From Amycolatopsis suaedae (GTDB lineage: Bacteria > Actinomycetota > Actinomycetes > Mycobacteriales > Pseudonocardiaceae), in the NCBI RefSeq assembly GCF_004214935.1, contig NZ_SFCC01000018.1:1-64000 (forward strand): a stretch of 64,000 bases of DNA. The letters run 5' to 3'. Below, piece by piece: positions 43,332 to 51,712 of the stretch (its first letter is position 1; each line of letters begins with the position of its first letter). The notes under the pieces are model-generated. The model worked only from the letters and a program-made list of their open reading frames with translations. It did no database searches and was not told where the DNA came from. A program made the translations under genes and the position numbers.

Positions 43332-43751
43332 TCAGAGCTGGTTGGTTGCCTTGCGCCAGGCCAGCTCCTTCTGGACCCACTCGTTGTCCTGCGGGAACTC
43401 GTCGATGGTGGTCACCCTGCGGATCTCGGTCTTGAAGCCGGGCCCGGTGAGCGGGGTGCGCTTGGCCCACTCGACGGCCTCCTCGATGGAGTCGAGCCGG
43501 AGGATGTAGAACCCGGCGAACAGCTCCTTGGTCTCCCCGTACGGGCCGTCGGTCACGATCGGCGTCTCCGACGAGTGGTCCACCACGACCCCCTCCGAGG
43601 CGTCGGCCAGCCCTTCGGCCGCCACCAGGACACCGGCCTTGATCAGCTCCTCGTTGAACCGGCCGACCGTCGCCAGCATCTCGTCGAAGTCGACGTCGCC
43701 CATCTGCTCGAACGCCTCGTCGGTGGCACGCCAGATCAGCATGTACTTCAT
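43332..43751 (-). CDS. YCII/DGPF-domain protein, ECF42 partner
   Basis: A 139-residue single-domain YCII-related protein with the name-giving motif in VTDGPYGETKELFAGFYIL. The fold is a small dimeric alpha-beta barrel of unproven enzymatic role. It is cotranscribed with and immediately upstream of the ECF42-type sigma factor, the standard arrangement in actinobacteria. ATG 43751 has AGGGAGAG upstream. Expression usually depends on the partner sigma factor. Confidence 0.9.
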   Translation of the reverse strand: MKYMLIWRATDEAFEQMGDVDFDEMLATVGRFNEELIKAGVLVAAEGLADASEGVVVDHSSETPIVTDGPYGETKELFAGFYILRLDSIEEAVEWAKRTPLTGPGFKTEIRRVTTIDEFPQDNEWVQKELAWRKATNQL

Positions 43752-43892
43752 GACACTCTCTCCCTGAGTGGTCCGGGGCCCCACCTCGGGGCCCTGCAAC
43801 GCGCCTAGGTCGAACGGGCAGCACACCGGATCGACACACCCGCCGAACTTTTTTCCGGCCGAAGCCTATGCGATCACCCGCCACCCGCAGCG

Positions 43893-43923
43893 TATCGTTT
43901 AACGATATTATCGAAATTCGATA
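43893..43923. promoter_or_regulatory. Twin 15-bp palindromic operators
   Basis: TATCGTTTAACGATA (43893-43907) and TATCGAAATTCGATA (43909-43923) are each perfect 7-1-7 inverted repeats, with starts 16 bp apart. They end 16 bp before the DUF2975 start. They are the likely operator of a locally encoded DNA-binding protein, the HTH protein two genes on being the obvious candidate. Confidence 0.75.
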
Positions 43924-43939
43924 GGATCGAGGTGTGCCG

Positions 43940-44542
43940 ATGACCTGGAACCCGCTCAGGCTGCTGACGACGATGACCACGGTGGCGACGTGGTTGATCG
44001 GCGTCGGCGCACTGGCCGTGCTGATCGCGAACCTGCTGGCGGCGGGCTGGCTGCCGGGCGGCGGTGGCGGCCCCGGCTGCGTCGGCACCGGCGGCTACCA
44101 CGGACCGCTCCAGGACGGCGCACGGCTGACGGCTGGCGGTGACAGCGTCTGCGTCGACTCCCCCGGCGTGACCCAGCGGCTGGCCGACGTCGGCGACCAG
44201 CTGCCACCCGTCCTGTTCATGTTCGGCGCGGTCTGGCTGGCGTTGCGGTTCCTGCGCACGGCGGCACAGGACGGCCCCTACGACGCCACCATTCCGGGAA
44301 AGCTGACGACGCTGGGCTGGTTCCTGCTGGCAGGCGGACCGTCCGCCATGCTGCTGGCCGCGGTGGCGAGCGCCGCCCTGCGGGCGGACCTGCTCGCGGA
44401 CGCACCGGCCTCCGGCTGGCTGGGCCAGTGGTGGTCGACGATGCCGTGGTGGTCGGTAGTCGCGGGCCTGACCGCCCTGCTGTTCGCGCACATCCTGCGT
44501 ATCGGCGTGCGGATGCGTGAGGACCTGGAGGGCACCATCTGA
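43940..44542 (+). CDS. DUF2975 membrane protein
   Basis: About 200 residues with four hydrophobic segments (about 15-40, 95-110, 130-155 and 175-190) and a Cys pair in the first outer loop (GPGCVG, DSVCVD). DUF2975 proteins are of unknown function and regularly pair with a small YozG-type HTH protein, as here. ATG 43940 is preferred over GTG 43934 because GAGG stands 7 nt before it. TGATG overlap couples it to the next gene. Confidence 0.85.
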   Translation: MTWNPLRLLTTMTTVATWLIGVGALAVLIANLLAAGWLPGGGGGPGCVGTGGYHGPLQDGARLTAGGDSVCVDSPGVTQRLADVGDQLPPVLFMFGAVWLALRFLRTAAQDGPYDATIPGKLTTLGWFLLAGGPSAMLLAAVASAALRADLLADAPASGWLGQWWSTMPWWSVVAGLTALLFAHILRIGVRMREDLEGTI

Positions 44543-44754
44543 TGCCCGCGGTGATCACCGTGCACCTGGACGAACTGCTGGCTGCGCGGAACATGACGCT
44601 GGCACAGCTGGCACGCGAGGTCGACATCACCGTGGTCAACCTGTCGGTGCTCAAGAACGGCAGAGCGAAGGCCATCCGGTTCTCCACGCTCGCCCGGCTG
44701 TGCGCGGCCCTCGGCTGCCAGCCGGGTGACATCCTTCGGTGGCAACCGGACTGA
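44542..44754 (+). CDS. Small XRE/YozG-type HTH regulator
   Basis: A 70-residue Cro/C1-type helix-turn-helix protein (LLAARNMTLAQLAREVDITV, LSVLKNGRAKAIRFSTLARL, LGCQPGDIL). It is coupled to the DUF2975 gene and is probably the repressor that binds the twin palindromes upstream. Confidence 0.88.
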   Translation: MPAVITVHLDELLAARNMTLAQLAREVDITVVNLSVLKNGRAKAIRFSTLARLCAALGCQPGDILRWQPD

Positions 44755-44873
44755 CATTGTCCGGATCGTGTCCTCCACCCGGCCCCTTACTCGGAACAGT
44801 GAAAGTCTGGTAAGACATTCGAGGGCGTTATTTCCCCATTCCGCACTTTCATCCTACGAATCGAGAGAGGCCC

Positions 44874-45191
44874 ATGGACACCCCTGCCAGAACGCCGACC
44901 CAGACCCTCAGAACCTGGTTGGCCGACAAGTACGGTGACCCCTTGTCGAATATTCCTGACGGGATCGTGTTGTCCTTGATGACGGTGGCCGCCTGCGAGC
45001 GTGGCGTGCACGTTCCCGACGACATCATCTCCGCGTGGAGCAGCGAACTCGTCCTGGCGCGGCGAACGGTGCAGAAGGCTGAGCTCGCGTTCATCGATTA
45101 CACGATGGCGAACAACTGGGACAGGGAGACGGTGGCCCGCCGGCTCCAGTTACAAGACAGTGGCGAGTTTCACACGGAACATCTCATTTAG
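44874..45191 (+). CDS. Hypothetical 105-residue protein
   Basis: Unrecognised. GAGAGAGG stands 4 nt before ATG 44874, and codon use is normal, so it is likely real. It is soluble, helix-rich and has no signal or membrane segment. Two Trp (TWLADKYG and ISAWSSEL) and a C-terminal NNWDRETVARRLQL could form a small helical domain. It is a single-gene unit, convergent with the TetR gene. Confidence 0.6.
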   Translation: MDTPARTPTQTLRTWLADKYGDPLSNIPDGIVLSLMTVAACERGVHVPDDIISAWSSELVLARRTVQKAELAFIDYTMANNWDRETVARRLQLQDSGEFHTEHLI

Positions 45192-45208
45192 TTGAACATT
45201 CGAATTGA

Positions 45209-45781
45209 CTAATCAGTGCGCAATTGCGCGCGATGCCGGGCCCCGTCCAGCACGAGTGCGAGACCGTCGGCGAACTCCCGGTCGAAGTCCCGGCCGGACG
45301 GCCCGGCGGCGCCGAGCCGCTCCATCTGCGCACGGGTTTGCTGTTCGATGGTCAGCCCGATGACCAGTTGCCAGATCGCCGTCCGCACCGCGCCGGCGTC
45401 CCGCTCGGACAGCCCGCCCCGGCGGGCGGCCTCGACGAGGTAGCCACCGATCGCCGCGGTGGACAGCCCGCCGGCCTGGCCGGCCGACACCAGCTCGGCG
45501 CCGTCGGTGACCGCGAGCAGCGCGGCACGCAGGTCACCGGCGAGCCGTTCCAGCTGGCGGTCCCACCGCGTGCGCGACGAGCGGGGCGTCACCCCGGCGA
45601 GCACCAGATCGGCCAGCGCCGTGAGCAGGGCCTGCTTGTTCGCGAAGTGCCAGTAGAGCGCGCTCGGCTGGACGTCCAGCTCGGCGGCCACCCGCCGCAT
45701 CGACAGGTCGGCGAGACCGTACCGCCGGAGAATCCCCAGAGCCGTGCTGAGCACGTCGTCGCGACTGTTGGCCACCCGCAC
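45209..45781 (-). CDS. TetR-family regulator, probable BioQ-like biotin repressor
   Basis: A 190-residue TetR protein. The N-terminal helix-turn-helix is SMRRVAAELDVQPSALYWHF followed by NKQALL, and a C-terminal tetracyclin-repressor-like domain follows. It reads divergently from bioB across 77 bp that hold two copies of a TGAA-N5-TTCA inverted repeat. In actinobacteria a TetR protein, BioQ, represses biotin genes, so this is its likely role. GTG 45781 is used; GTG 45775 is possible. Confidence 0.82.
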   Translation of the reverse strand: MRVANSRDDVLSTALGILRRYGLADLSMRRVAAELDVQPSALYWHFANKQALLTALADLVLAGVTPRSSRTRWDRQLERLAGDLRAALLAVTDGAELVSAGQAGGLSTAAIGGYLVEAARRGGLSERDAGAVRTAIWQLVIGLTIEQQTRAQMERLGAAGPSGRDFDREFADGLALVLDGARHRAQLRTD

Positions 45782-45816
45782 ACCCTATGCCGCCGGGCTC
45801 GGTATCCGAGGTACCC

Positions 45817-45844
45817 TGAACACCATTCAGGTGAACACCATTCA
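45817..45844. promoter_or_regulatory. Doubled TetR/BioQ-type operator
   Basis: TGAACACCATTCA occurs at 45817-45829 and again at 45832-45844, with starts 15 bp apart. Each is an inverted repeat TGAA-CACCA-TTCA. The second ends just before the ribosome-binding site GGAGAGG of bioB, so binding should block both bioB and the TetR gene. Confidence 0.75.
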
Positions 45845-45858
45845 GGAGAGGTGACCGG

Positions 45859-46911
45859 ATGCAGCTCGCTGAACTGGGAGAACGCGCCAGCCGGGGTGAG
45901 TCGATTACCCGCGAGGAGGCGCTCGCGGTGCTGACGACGACCGACGACCAGCTCCTCGACGTGGTGGCGGCCGCGTCGAAGCCCCGCTTCGCCTTCTTCG
46001 GCAACCGGGTACGGGTCAACTTCCTGGTCAACCTCAAGAGCGGGCTGTGCCCCGAGGACTGCTTCTACTGCTCGCAGCGGCTGGGGTCCGGCGCGGAGAT
46101 CCTGAAGTACTCGTGGCTGCCGCCGGAGGAGGCCGTGGCCAGCGCCAAGGCCGGGATCGCGGCCGGCGCGCAACGCGTGTGCCTGGTCGCCAGCGGCACC
46201 GGGCCAAGCAACCGCGAGGTCGGCAAGATCCGTGAGATCACCGAGGCCATCAAGGCCGACCACCCGGGCGTCGAGATCTGCGCCTGCGCGGGATTCCTCA
46301 AGGACGGTCAGGCCGAGGCCCTCGCCGAGTCCGGTGTGGACGCCTACAACCACAACCTCAACACCGCGAGCTCGCACTACGCCAACATCTGCACCACGCA
46401 CACCTACGACGACCGGGTGGACACCGTCGACCGGGCGCGGGATTCCGGCCTCTCCCCGTGTTCCGGCTTCATCGCCGGCATGGGCGAGACACCCGAGCAG
46501 CTGGTGGACCTGGCGTTCGCCCTGCGTGAGCTGAACGCGGACTCCATCCCGGTCAACTTCCTGCTGCCGTTCGACGGGACCCCGCTGAAGGGCACGAACA
46601 ACCTCACCGCACACGACTGCCTGCGCATTCTGGCCATGGTGCGGCTGGTGAACCCGCGCAGCGAGGTCCGGATCGCCGCCGGGCGCGAGCTGCACCTGCG
46701 CAGCATGCAGGTCCTCGGCCTGCACATCGCCAACTCGATCTTCCTCGGCGACTACCTCACCAGCGAGGGCCAGCCGGGCAAGGCCGACCTCGACATGATC
46801 GCCGACGCGGGCATGGTCCTGGAGGGCATGAAGGACGCCGAGCCGGTCAAGCCCACGGACGTGACCATCCGGCGGCGCGGCGCCGGAACCGCGGCCCTGC
46901 CCAACACCTGA
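45859..46911 (+). CDS. bioB: Biotin synthase
   Basis: A 350-residue radical-SAM enzyme that inserts sulfur into dethiobiotin, the last step of biotin synthesis. The [4Fe-4S] cysteines are Cys64, Cys68 and Cys71 (CPEDCFYC). The YNHNLNTA and SPCSGFIAGMGE blocks are typical. GGAGAGG precedes ATG 45859. It is followed 3 nt later by bioA; bioF and bioD are not in the window. Confidence 0.96.
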   Translation: MQLAELGERASRGESITREEALAVLTTTDDQLLDVVAAASKPRFAFFGNRVRVNFLVNLKSGLCPEDCFYCSQRLGSGAEILKYSWLPPEEAVASAKAGIAAGAQRVCLVASGTGPSNREVGKIREITEAIKADHPGVEICACAGFLKDGQAEALAESGVDAYNHNLNTASSHYANICTTHTYDDRVDTVDRARDSGLSPCSGFIAGMGETPEQLVDLAFALRELNADSIPVNFLLPFDGTPLKGTNNLTAHDCLRILAMVRLVNPRSEVRIAAGRELHLRSMQVLGLHIANSIFLGDYLTSEGQPGKADLDMIADAGMVLEGMKDAEPVKPTDVTIRRRGAGTAALPNT

Positions 46912-46914
46912 GCC

Positions 46915-48228
46915 ATGCTCACCACGGAACTGGCCACCACCCGGCTGCTGGAGCTGGACCGGCAGCACGTGTGGCATCCCTACGGCCCGATGCCCGGCAC
47001 CACCCCGCCGCTGCTGGTCGAGTCGGCGTCCGGGGTCCGGTTGCGGCTGGCCGAGCCGGTCGCCGGGCAGCACGAGCTGATCGACGGCATGGCGTCCTGG
47101 TGGGCGGCCATCCACGGCTACCGGCACCCGGTGATCGACGCCGCGGTCCGCGACCAGCTGGACCGGATGAGCCACGTGATGTTCGGCGGCCTGACCCATG
47201 AGCCGGCCATCCGGCTGGCCCGCACGCTCGTCGACATCACCCCGGAGCCGCTGCGGCACGTGTTCCTCGCCGACTCCGGCTCGGTGTCGGTCGAGGTGGC
47301 GATGAAGATGTGCCTGCAGTACTGGCAGTCCCGCGGCCGTCCGGGCAAGCGGCGGCTGATGACCTGGCGCGGCGGCTACCACGGCGACACCTGGCATCCC
47401 ATGTCCGTCTGCGATCCCGACGGCGGCATGCACCACCTGTGGCGGGGCGCGCTGGCGCGGCAGGTGTTCGCCGACGCTCCGCCGCGCGAGTACGACCCCG
47501 GCTACGTGGATCACCTGGACGAGCTGCTCACCCGGCACGCGGGCGAGCTGGCCGCGGTCATCGTCGAGCCGGTCGTGCAGAACGCGGGCGGCATGCGGTT
47601 CTACCCGCCGGAGTACCTGCGTGCCCTGCGCGAGCTGACCAGGGCACACGACGTGCTGCTGATCTTCGACGAGATCGCCACCGGGTTCGGCCGGACCGGG
47701 ACGCTGTTCGGGGCCGACCGGGCCGGGGTCAGCCCGGACGTGATGTGCCTGGGCAAGGCACTGACCGGTGGCTACCTGACGATGGCGGCGACGCTGTGCA
47801 CCGGGGAGATCGCCGCGGGCATCTCCGCCGGTGAGGTGCCTGTACTCGCGCACGGGCCGACGTTCATGGGCAACCCGCTGGCCGCGGCCGCCGCGAACGC
47901 CTCGCTCGGCCTGCTGCTCGACGGTGACTGGCGCGGCGACGTCGCCCGCGTGCAGTCCAGGCTGACCGAGGGCCTGGGGCAGGCCCGCGGCCTGCCCGGG
48001 GTGCGGGACGTGCGTGTGCTCGGCGCCATCGGCGTGATCCAGCTCGACCACCAGGTGGACACGGCGGCCGCGAGCCGGGCGGCCGTGGAGCACGGCGTCT
48101 GGCTGCGGCCCTTCCGCGACCTCGTCTACACCATGCCGCCCTACGTCACCGGCGACGACGACCTCGTCCGCATCGCCTCGGCGGCCGTCGCCGCGGCGGT
48201 GTCGAGTGCGGCGGCCAGCTCGTCGTAG
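46915..48228 (+). CDS. bioA: Adenosylmethionine-8-amino-7-oxononanoate aminotransferase
   Basis: A 437-residue PLP aminotransferase that makes 7,8-diaminopelargonate using SAM as amino donor. The PLP lysine is Lys281 in MCLGKALTGGYL, and IDGMASWWAAIHGYRHP and HVWHPYGPM are BioA-specific. It is in one operon with bioB. Its last 88 bases overlap the convergent gene at 48141-49121 on the other strand. Confidence 0.95.
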   Translation: MLTTELATTRLLELDRQHVWHPYGPMPGTTPPLLVESASGVRLRLAEPVAGQHELIDGMASWWAAIHGYRHPVIDAAVRDQLDRMSHVMFGGLTHEPAIRLARTLVDITPEPLRHVFLADSGSVSVEVAMKMCLQYWQSRGRPGKRRLMTWRGGYHGDTWHPMSVCDPDGGMHHLWRGALARQVFADAPPREYDPGYVDHLDELLTRHAGELAAVIVEPVVQNAGGMRFYPPEYLRALRELTRAHDVLLIFDEIATGFGRTGTLFGADRAGVSPDVMCLGKALTGGYLTMAATLCTGEIAAGISAGEVPVLAHGPTFMGNPLAAAAANASLGLLLDGDWRGDVARVQSRLTEGLGQARGLPGVRDVRVLGAIGVIQLDHQVDTAAASRAAVEHGVWLRPFRDLVYTMPPYVTGDDDLVRIASAAVAAAVSSAAASSS

Positions 48229-49121
48229 GTCGGTGCCAGCCTGCGCAGGATCGCGGCCACCGTGGCACCGTCGCGGGTGACCAGCGGATACTGCAGCGAC
48301 CCGACCAGCCGGGCCTGCGTCCCGGCGACGCGGGCGGCGTCGTCGAGACCGGCCCGGCTCAGGCAGGTGGCCGCGTCGGCGAGCCTGCGGGTCCCGACCC
48401 GGACCGCGAACGCCACCAGGTGCTCGCGGACCTCGGCGAAGTCCTCCCTGCCCTCGGCCAGCTTCGCCAGCCCCTCGGCGGCCGCGCCGTTGCCGGCGCT
48501 GTCCGGCGGCATGTCCGTGCCCGCCGTCATGGACAGCCAGCGCCGCGCGGCGGGCAGCGCCGCCCGGATGGCGTCCACCTCGGCGACCTCGCGCACCCTG
48601 CGGAAACCGGTCCGCATCGTGTAGGCGGTGCCGTAGGTCAGTGAATCCGCCGCCCAGGCGGCCGTGAACAGCGGTGTCGGCAGCTCGGCGTAGGGGTAGC
48701 CCTGCGGGTCGTGCAGCACGACCCGCTCGTCGTCGGCATCGAGTACGACGACGTAGTGGTCGGCGCCGATCGGGCCGGTCATCTTCGGCTGGTGCCGCAG
48801 GTGGCCCATCTCCACCGGCCCGGCCCAGACCGGGCCGTCCGCGAGCGCGGCCCGCAGCCGGTCCATCGCGTCGGCGGCGGACGCGCCGTGAGTCACCGTG
48901 CTGGTCCAGCCGAGGATCCGCTGGGCCTCGTCGAACCCGGCCTCCGGCACCCAGCCGTAGGGGTCGAAGAACGGCAGCGTGCCACCGACCAGCTGCATGC
49001 CGAACGGACTGCCGGTGGCGAACTCGATCACGGCGGTCGACGGCGCGTGGTCGCCGAACATCATGGCGAACGAGTTGGCGTAGCAGTACGGGCCGGATCC
49101 GGTGTAGGGAAAGTGGTTCAT
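48141..49121 (-). CDS. BtrH-N-like protein of unknown role
   Basis: About 326 residues (ATG 49121; GTG 49130 is possible). The N-terminal half resembles the BtrH_N / C39-like fold: PYCYANSFAMMFG with a candidate nucleophilic Cys, and GADHYVVVLDADDERVVLHDPQG with a candidate His-Asp pair. In butirosin biosynthesis BtrH transfers an acyl side chain; no such pathway is visible here. The second half is helical. Its 3' end lies inside bioA in antisense. The function is not known. Confidence 0.7.
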   Translation of the reverse strand: MNHFPYTGSGPYCYANSFAMMFGDHAPSTAVIEFATGSPFGMQLVGGTLPFFDPYGWVPEAGFDEAQRILGWTSTVTHGASAADAMDRLRAALADGPVWAGPVEMGHLRHQPKMTGPIGADHYVVVLDADDERVVLHDPQGYPYAELPTPLFTAAWAADSLTYGTAYTMRTGFRRVREVAEVDAIRAALPAARRWLSMTAGTDMPPDSAGNGAAAEGLAKLAEGREDFAEVREHLVAFAVRVGTRRLADAATCLSRAGLDDAARVAGTQARLVGSLQYPLVTRDGATVAAILRRLAPTYDELAAALDTAAATAAEAMRTRSSSPVT

Positions 49122-49166
49122 GCCTGCCACCGTGCGACCTCACACGGTGGCAGGGTCAAGAACCGC

Positions 49167-49613
49167 TCAGGCGGTGGTGCGGCGGCCCATCATGCCGGGC
49201 AGCAGTCCCAGTGCCACCATGCCGACGCCGAGGCCGAGGTGCAGCCAGTTGTCCGCAGCGTTCATCGGGACGAAGTTGGCGGCGGTGTCGTGGCCGACGA
49301 CCATGCCGTACAGCCACAGCACCAGGTAGATCACCCCGCCGCCGACGAGGAACGACCGCGCCCCGCCTGCCGTGCGGGCCATGGCCAGCCCGGCGACACC
49401 GAACAGCAGGTGCACGATGTTGTGCAGAATGGACACCTGGAACACGCCCAGCAGCAATGCCTGCGAGTCGTGCCCGGCGAACGTCATGGTGTCGTAGTTG
49501 GTGGTGACCCCGGGGATGAACCCGGCGATGCCGACGAGCAGGAACACCACCCCCACGGTCATCGCGATCGGCTGGAGCACCGACCTGTTCGCGGTCGCCT
49601 GTGGATGAGCCAT
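49167..49613 (-). CDS. DUF4383 membrane protein
   Basis: A 148-residue protein with four membrane segments (about 15-35, 58-75, 85-105 and 122-140) and conserved FQVSILHNIVHLLFGVAG. DUF4383 proteins are common in actinobacteria, and their function is unknown. AAAGGAGA precedes ATG. It is 31 nt downstream of the SDR gene and probably cotranscribed. Confidence 0.85.
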   Translation of the reverse strand: MAHPQATANRSVLQPIAMTVGVVFLLVGIAGFIPGVTTNYDTMTFAGHDSQALLLGVFQVSILHNIVHLLFGVAGLAMARTAGGARSFLVGGGVIYLVLWLYGMVVGHDTAANFVPMNAADNWLHLGLGVGMVALGLLPGMMGRRTTA

Positions 49614-49644
49614 CTGTCTGTCTCCTTTCCGTTGGCCGGCGGGC

Positions 49645-50448
49645 TCACCGCGAGCCGCTACCGGGTTCGGCCATCCGCCGCTGCTGCCTGGCCTTGGCCT
49701 GGTCGGGCAGTAGCCGTCCGGCTGCCTCCTGCAGCACGTTGCCCGCCGAACCGGCGACGACCTTGTCCTTGCCCTCCATGAGGGCGCGGTAGGCCTCCGT
49801 CGCCACGTCGGCGGGGTCGTCCTTGTCGCCGGTGGCGACCTTGGTGTCCCGCATGCCTGCCCGGTCGAAGAACTCGGTGTCGGTCGGGCCGGGCAGCAGC
49901 GCGGTCACCGTGACGCCGTGCTCGGCCAGCTCCTCGCGCAGCGCACCGGCGAACGAGGTGAGAAACGCCTTGGAGGCCGCGTAGGTGGCGTAGAACGGGC
50001 CGGGTGAGGCGCCCGCGATCGACGAGGTGAACAGCACGCGTCCCGCGCCCAGCCGCACCATGGCGGGTACGAGACGTTTGGTCAGGTGCACCGCCGAGGT
50101 GACGTTGAGGTTCACCACGCGGAGCTGGTCCTCCAGCGTCGTCTCGTCGCCGGCGAACGCGCCGGCCGTGGCCACGCCGGCGTTGACGATCAGCGAGTCG
50201 ACCGGCCGTCCCGCCGCCGTGACCTCCTCAACCAGGTGTTCGACGCCGTCGTACCCGGCCAGGTCGGCACGCACCGCGCGGACGGCGACCCCGGCGCCGC
50301 GCAGCCCGTCGGCCGCGACCTCGATGCCCTCGTCCTCGGCCGCGATCAGCAGGTCGAAGCCGTTGCGGGCGAAGGTCGCGGCCAGTTCGAGCCCGATCCC
50401 GCTGGACGCGCCGGTGACCACGGCCAGCGGCCTCTCCGCGGTTGTCAT
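49645..50448 (-). CDS. Short-chain dehydrogenase/reductase
   Basis: A 267-residue classical SDR: NAD(P) motif TGASSGIG near residue 13, NAG at about 90, catalytic Ser in FTSSIAG, and Tyr-Lys in YAASKAF. The C-terminal tail is rich in Gln and Arg (KARQQRRMAEPGSGSR). The substrate is unknown. AAGGATCC precedes ATG 50448. Confidence 0.9.
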   Translation of the reverse strand: MTTAERPLAVVTGASSGIGLELAATFARNGFDLLIAAEDEGIEVAADGLRGAGVAVRAVRADLAGYDGVEHLVEEVTAAGRPVDSLIVNAGVATAGAFAGDETTLEDQLRVVNLNVTSAVHLTKRLVPAMVRLGAGRVLFTSSIAGASPGPFYATYAASKAFLTSFAGALREELAEHGVTVTALLPGPTDTEFFDRAGMRDTKVATGDKDDPADVATEAYRALMEGKDKVVAGSAGNVLQEAAGRLLPDQAKARQQRRMAEPGSGSR

Positions 50449-50545
50449 GGGGATCCTTCCCTGTGTCGGTTACCAGTGACCCCCGGTTACCCACCCGGTA
50501 CGCGGGCAACCATCTACGTTTGCCCGGCCTTCGCTGAGGTACAGG

Positions 50546-51211
50546 GTGCTCATGTGGTTGCTGAGACTGCCGGGTGTCTACCGGCCCCAGGCCGATACCC
50601 GGTTGCTCACCGGCGCGCTGCGCCAGGCGTGTGTCTCACCCGGCGGCCGGGTGCTCGACCTGTGTACCGGTTCCGGTGCCGTCGCACTGGCTGCGGCCAG
50701 GGCAGGCGCCCGCGAGGTGGTGGCCGTCGACCACTGCCGCCGTGCGGTGTGGAGCGCGGCGGTCAACGCGGCGATACGTGGCCTGCCCGTTCGCGCCCGT
50801 AGGGGTGACCTGCTCGAAGCTGTCCCGGATGGACGGTTCGACCTGGTGCTGGCCAACCCGCCGTACGTCCCCTGCCCGCCGGAACCCGGCCCGCGGCGCG
50901 GGCAGGCGTGGGACGCGGGTCCGGACGGCCGGCTGTTCCTCGATCCGCTGTGCAGCGGGCTGTCCCGGATGCTGACGCAGCGGGGAACCGCGCTGATCGT
51001 GCACTCCGCACTGTCCACACCGGAACGTTCGATCCGGCAGCTGCGCGACTCAGGACTGAAGGCCAGCGTGGTCGCGCGGGCGTTCGTCCCGTTCGGGCCG
51101 GTCAACCGGAGCCGGGTGTCCTATCTGGAAGAGGCCGGGTACTCCCTGCCCGGCCAGCGAACCGAGGAGCTGGTGGTGATCCGTGCCGACCGGACCGAAC
51201 GAACCCCGTAG
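50546..51211 (+). CDS. HemK/PrmC-like methyltransferase
   Basis: A 221-residue class I SAM methyltransferase. The SAM motif is VLDLCTGSGAVALAAARAG and the N-methyltransferase signature is LVLANPPYV, typical of HemK2/MTQ2-type protein glutamine methyltransferases or related small-molecule enzymes. It lacks the N-terminal helical domain of PrmC. The start is GTG 50546 or ATG 50552. Its 3' end overlaps the CDGSH gene by 29 nt. Confidence 0.85.
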   Translation: MLMWLLRLPGVYRPQADTRLLTGALRQACVSPGGRVLDLCTGSGAVALAAARAGAREVVAVDHCRRAVWSAAVNAAIRGLPVRARRGDLLEAVPDGRFDLVLANPPYVPCPPEPGPRRGQAWDAGPDGRLFLDPLCSGLSRMLTQRGTALIVHSALSTPERSIRQLRDSGLKASVVARAFVPFGPVNRSRVSYLEEAGYSLPGQRTEELVVIRADRTERTP

Positions 51212-51380
51212 GCTGCGGCTGACCCGGGAGGGCCCGATCCTCGTCGAGGGGCCGGTCGAGGTGACGGCGCCGGAAGGCACGACCGTGCGCTGTGACCGGT
51301 TCCAGGTCGCGTTGTGCGGCTGCCGCCGGAGTAAGCGTTACCCGCTCTGCGACACCAGCCACCGCCGCCGGACCCAGTGA
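51183..51380 (+). CDS. CDGSH iron-sulfur domain protein
   Basis: A 65-residue protein with the CDGSH-type [2Fe-2S] motif: three Cys and one His in LCGCRRSKRYPLCDTSH. Such proteins hold a redox-active, pH-sensitive cluster and take part in iron or redox balance. GAGGAG upstream within the methyltransferase gene supports GTG 51183, and the overlap implies coupling. Confidence 0.88.
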   Translation: MPTGPNEPRRLRLTREGPILVEGPVEVTAPEGTTVRCDRFQVALCGCRRSKRYPLCDTSHRRRTQ

Positions 51381-51423
51381 CCCGCAGGGCCCCGGCGAAG
51401 TCGGGAGTCGTAGTCGTGGGCGA

Positions 51424-51450
51424 TTGCCGTGAGGGCCCCCTTCACGGCAT
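51424..51450. repeat. Repeat family B copy
   Basis: TTGCCGTGAGGGCCCCCTTCACGGCAT with 9-bp arms, 43 bp after the CDGSH stop, in the position of a terminator. Confidence 0.7.
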
Positions 51451-51522
51451 CAGACGCCACCACATCCGCCCTCACCCCGGCACACCAGCCACCACGAACG
51501 AGACAACCCACCTAGCACCAGA

Positions 51523-51575
51523 GCACGTGAAGGCCACCTTCACCACGTCACACGTAATGAAGGTGGCCTTCACAA
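51523..51575. repeat. Repeat family C hairpin
   Basis: GCACGTGAAGGCCACCTTCA pairs with TGAAGGTGGCCTTCAC, with loop CCACGTCACACGTAA. It is almost the same as 34431-34475, but stands free of any gene end. Confidence 0.75.
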
Positions 51576-51626
51576 GCTTGACCCCACGCGGGGCGACCGG
51601 CGCCACGGGAGAACCGGCGTCCACAT

Positions 51627-51663
51627 CGTGAGTTCTGCGTTCCGGCCCGCGAGTTCTGCGTTC
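51627..51663. repeat. Repeat family D, two direct copies
   Basis: CGTGAGTTCTGCGTTC and CGCGAGTTCTGCGTTC, 21 bp apart. They are the same family as at 19688-19807. Between the CDGSH gene and the DUF222 gene, bases 51381-51980 hold families B, C and D and one broken gene. Confidence 0.65.
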
Positions 51664-51712
51664 AGGGCCACCCACCTGGCCCTGCCGCATCGGTCCGTTC
51701 ACCGGCACCATC

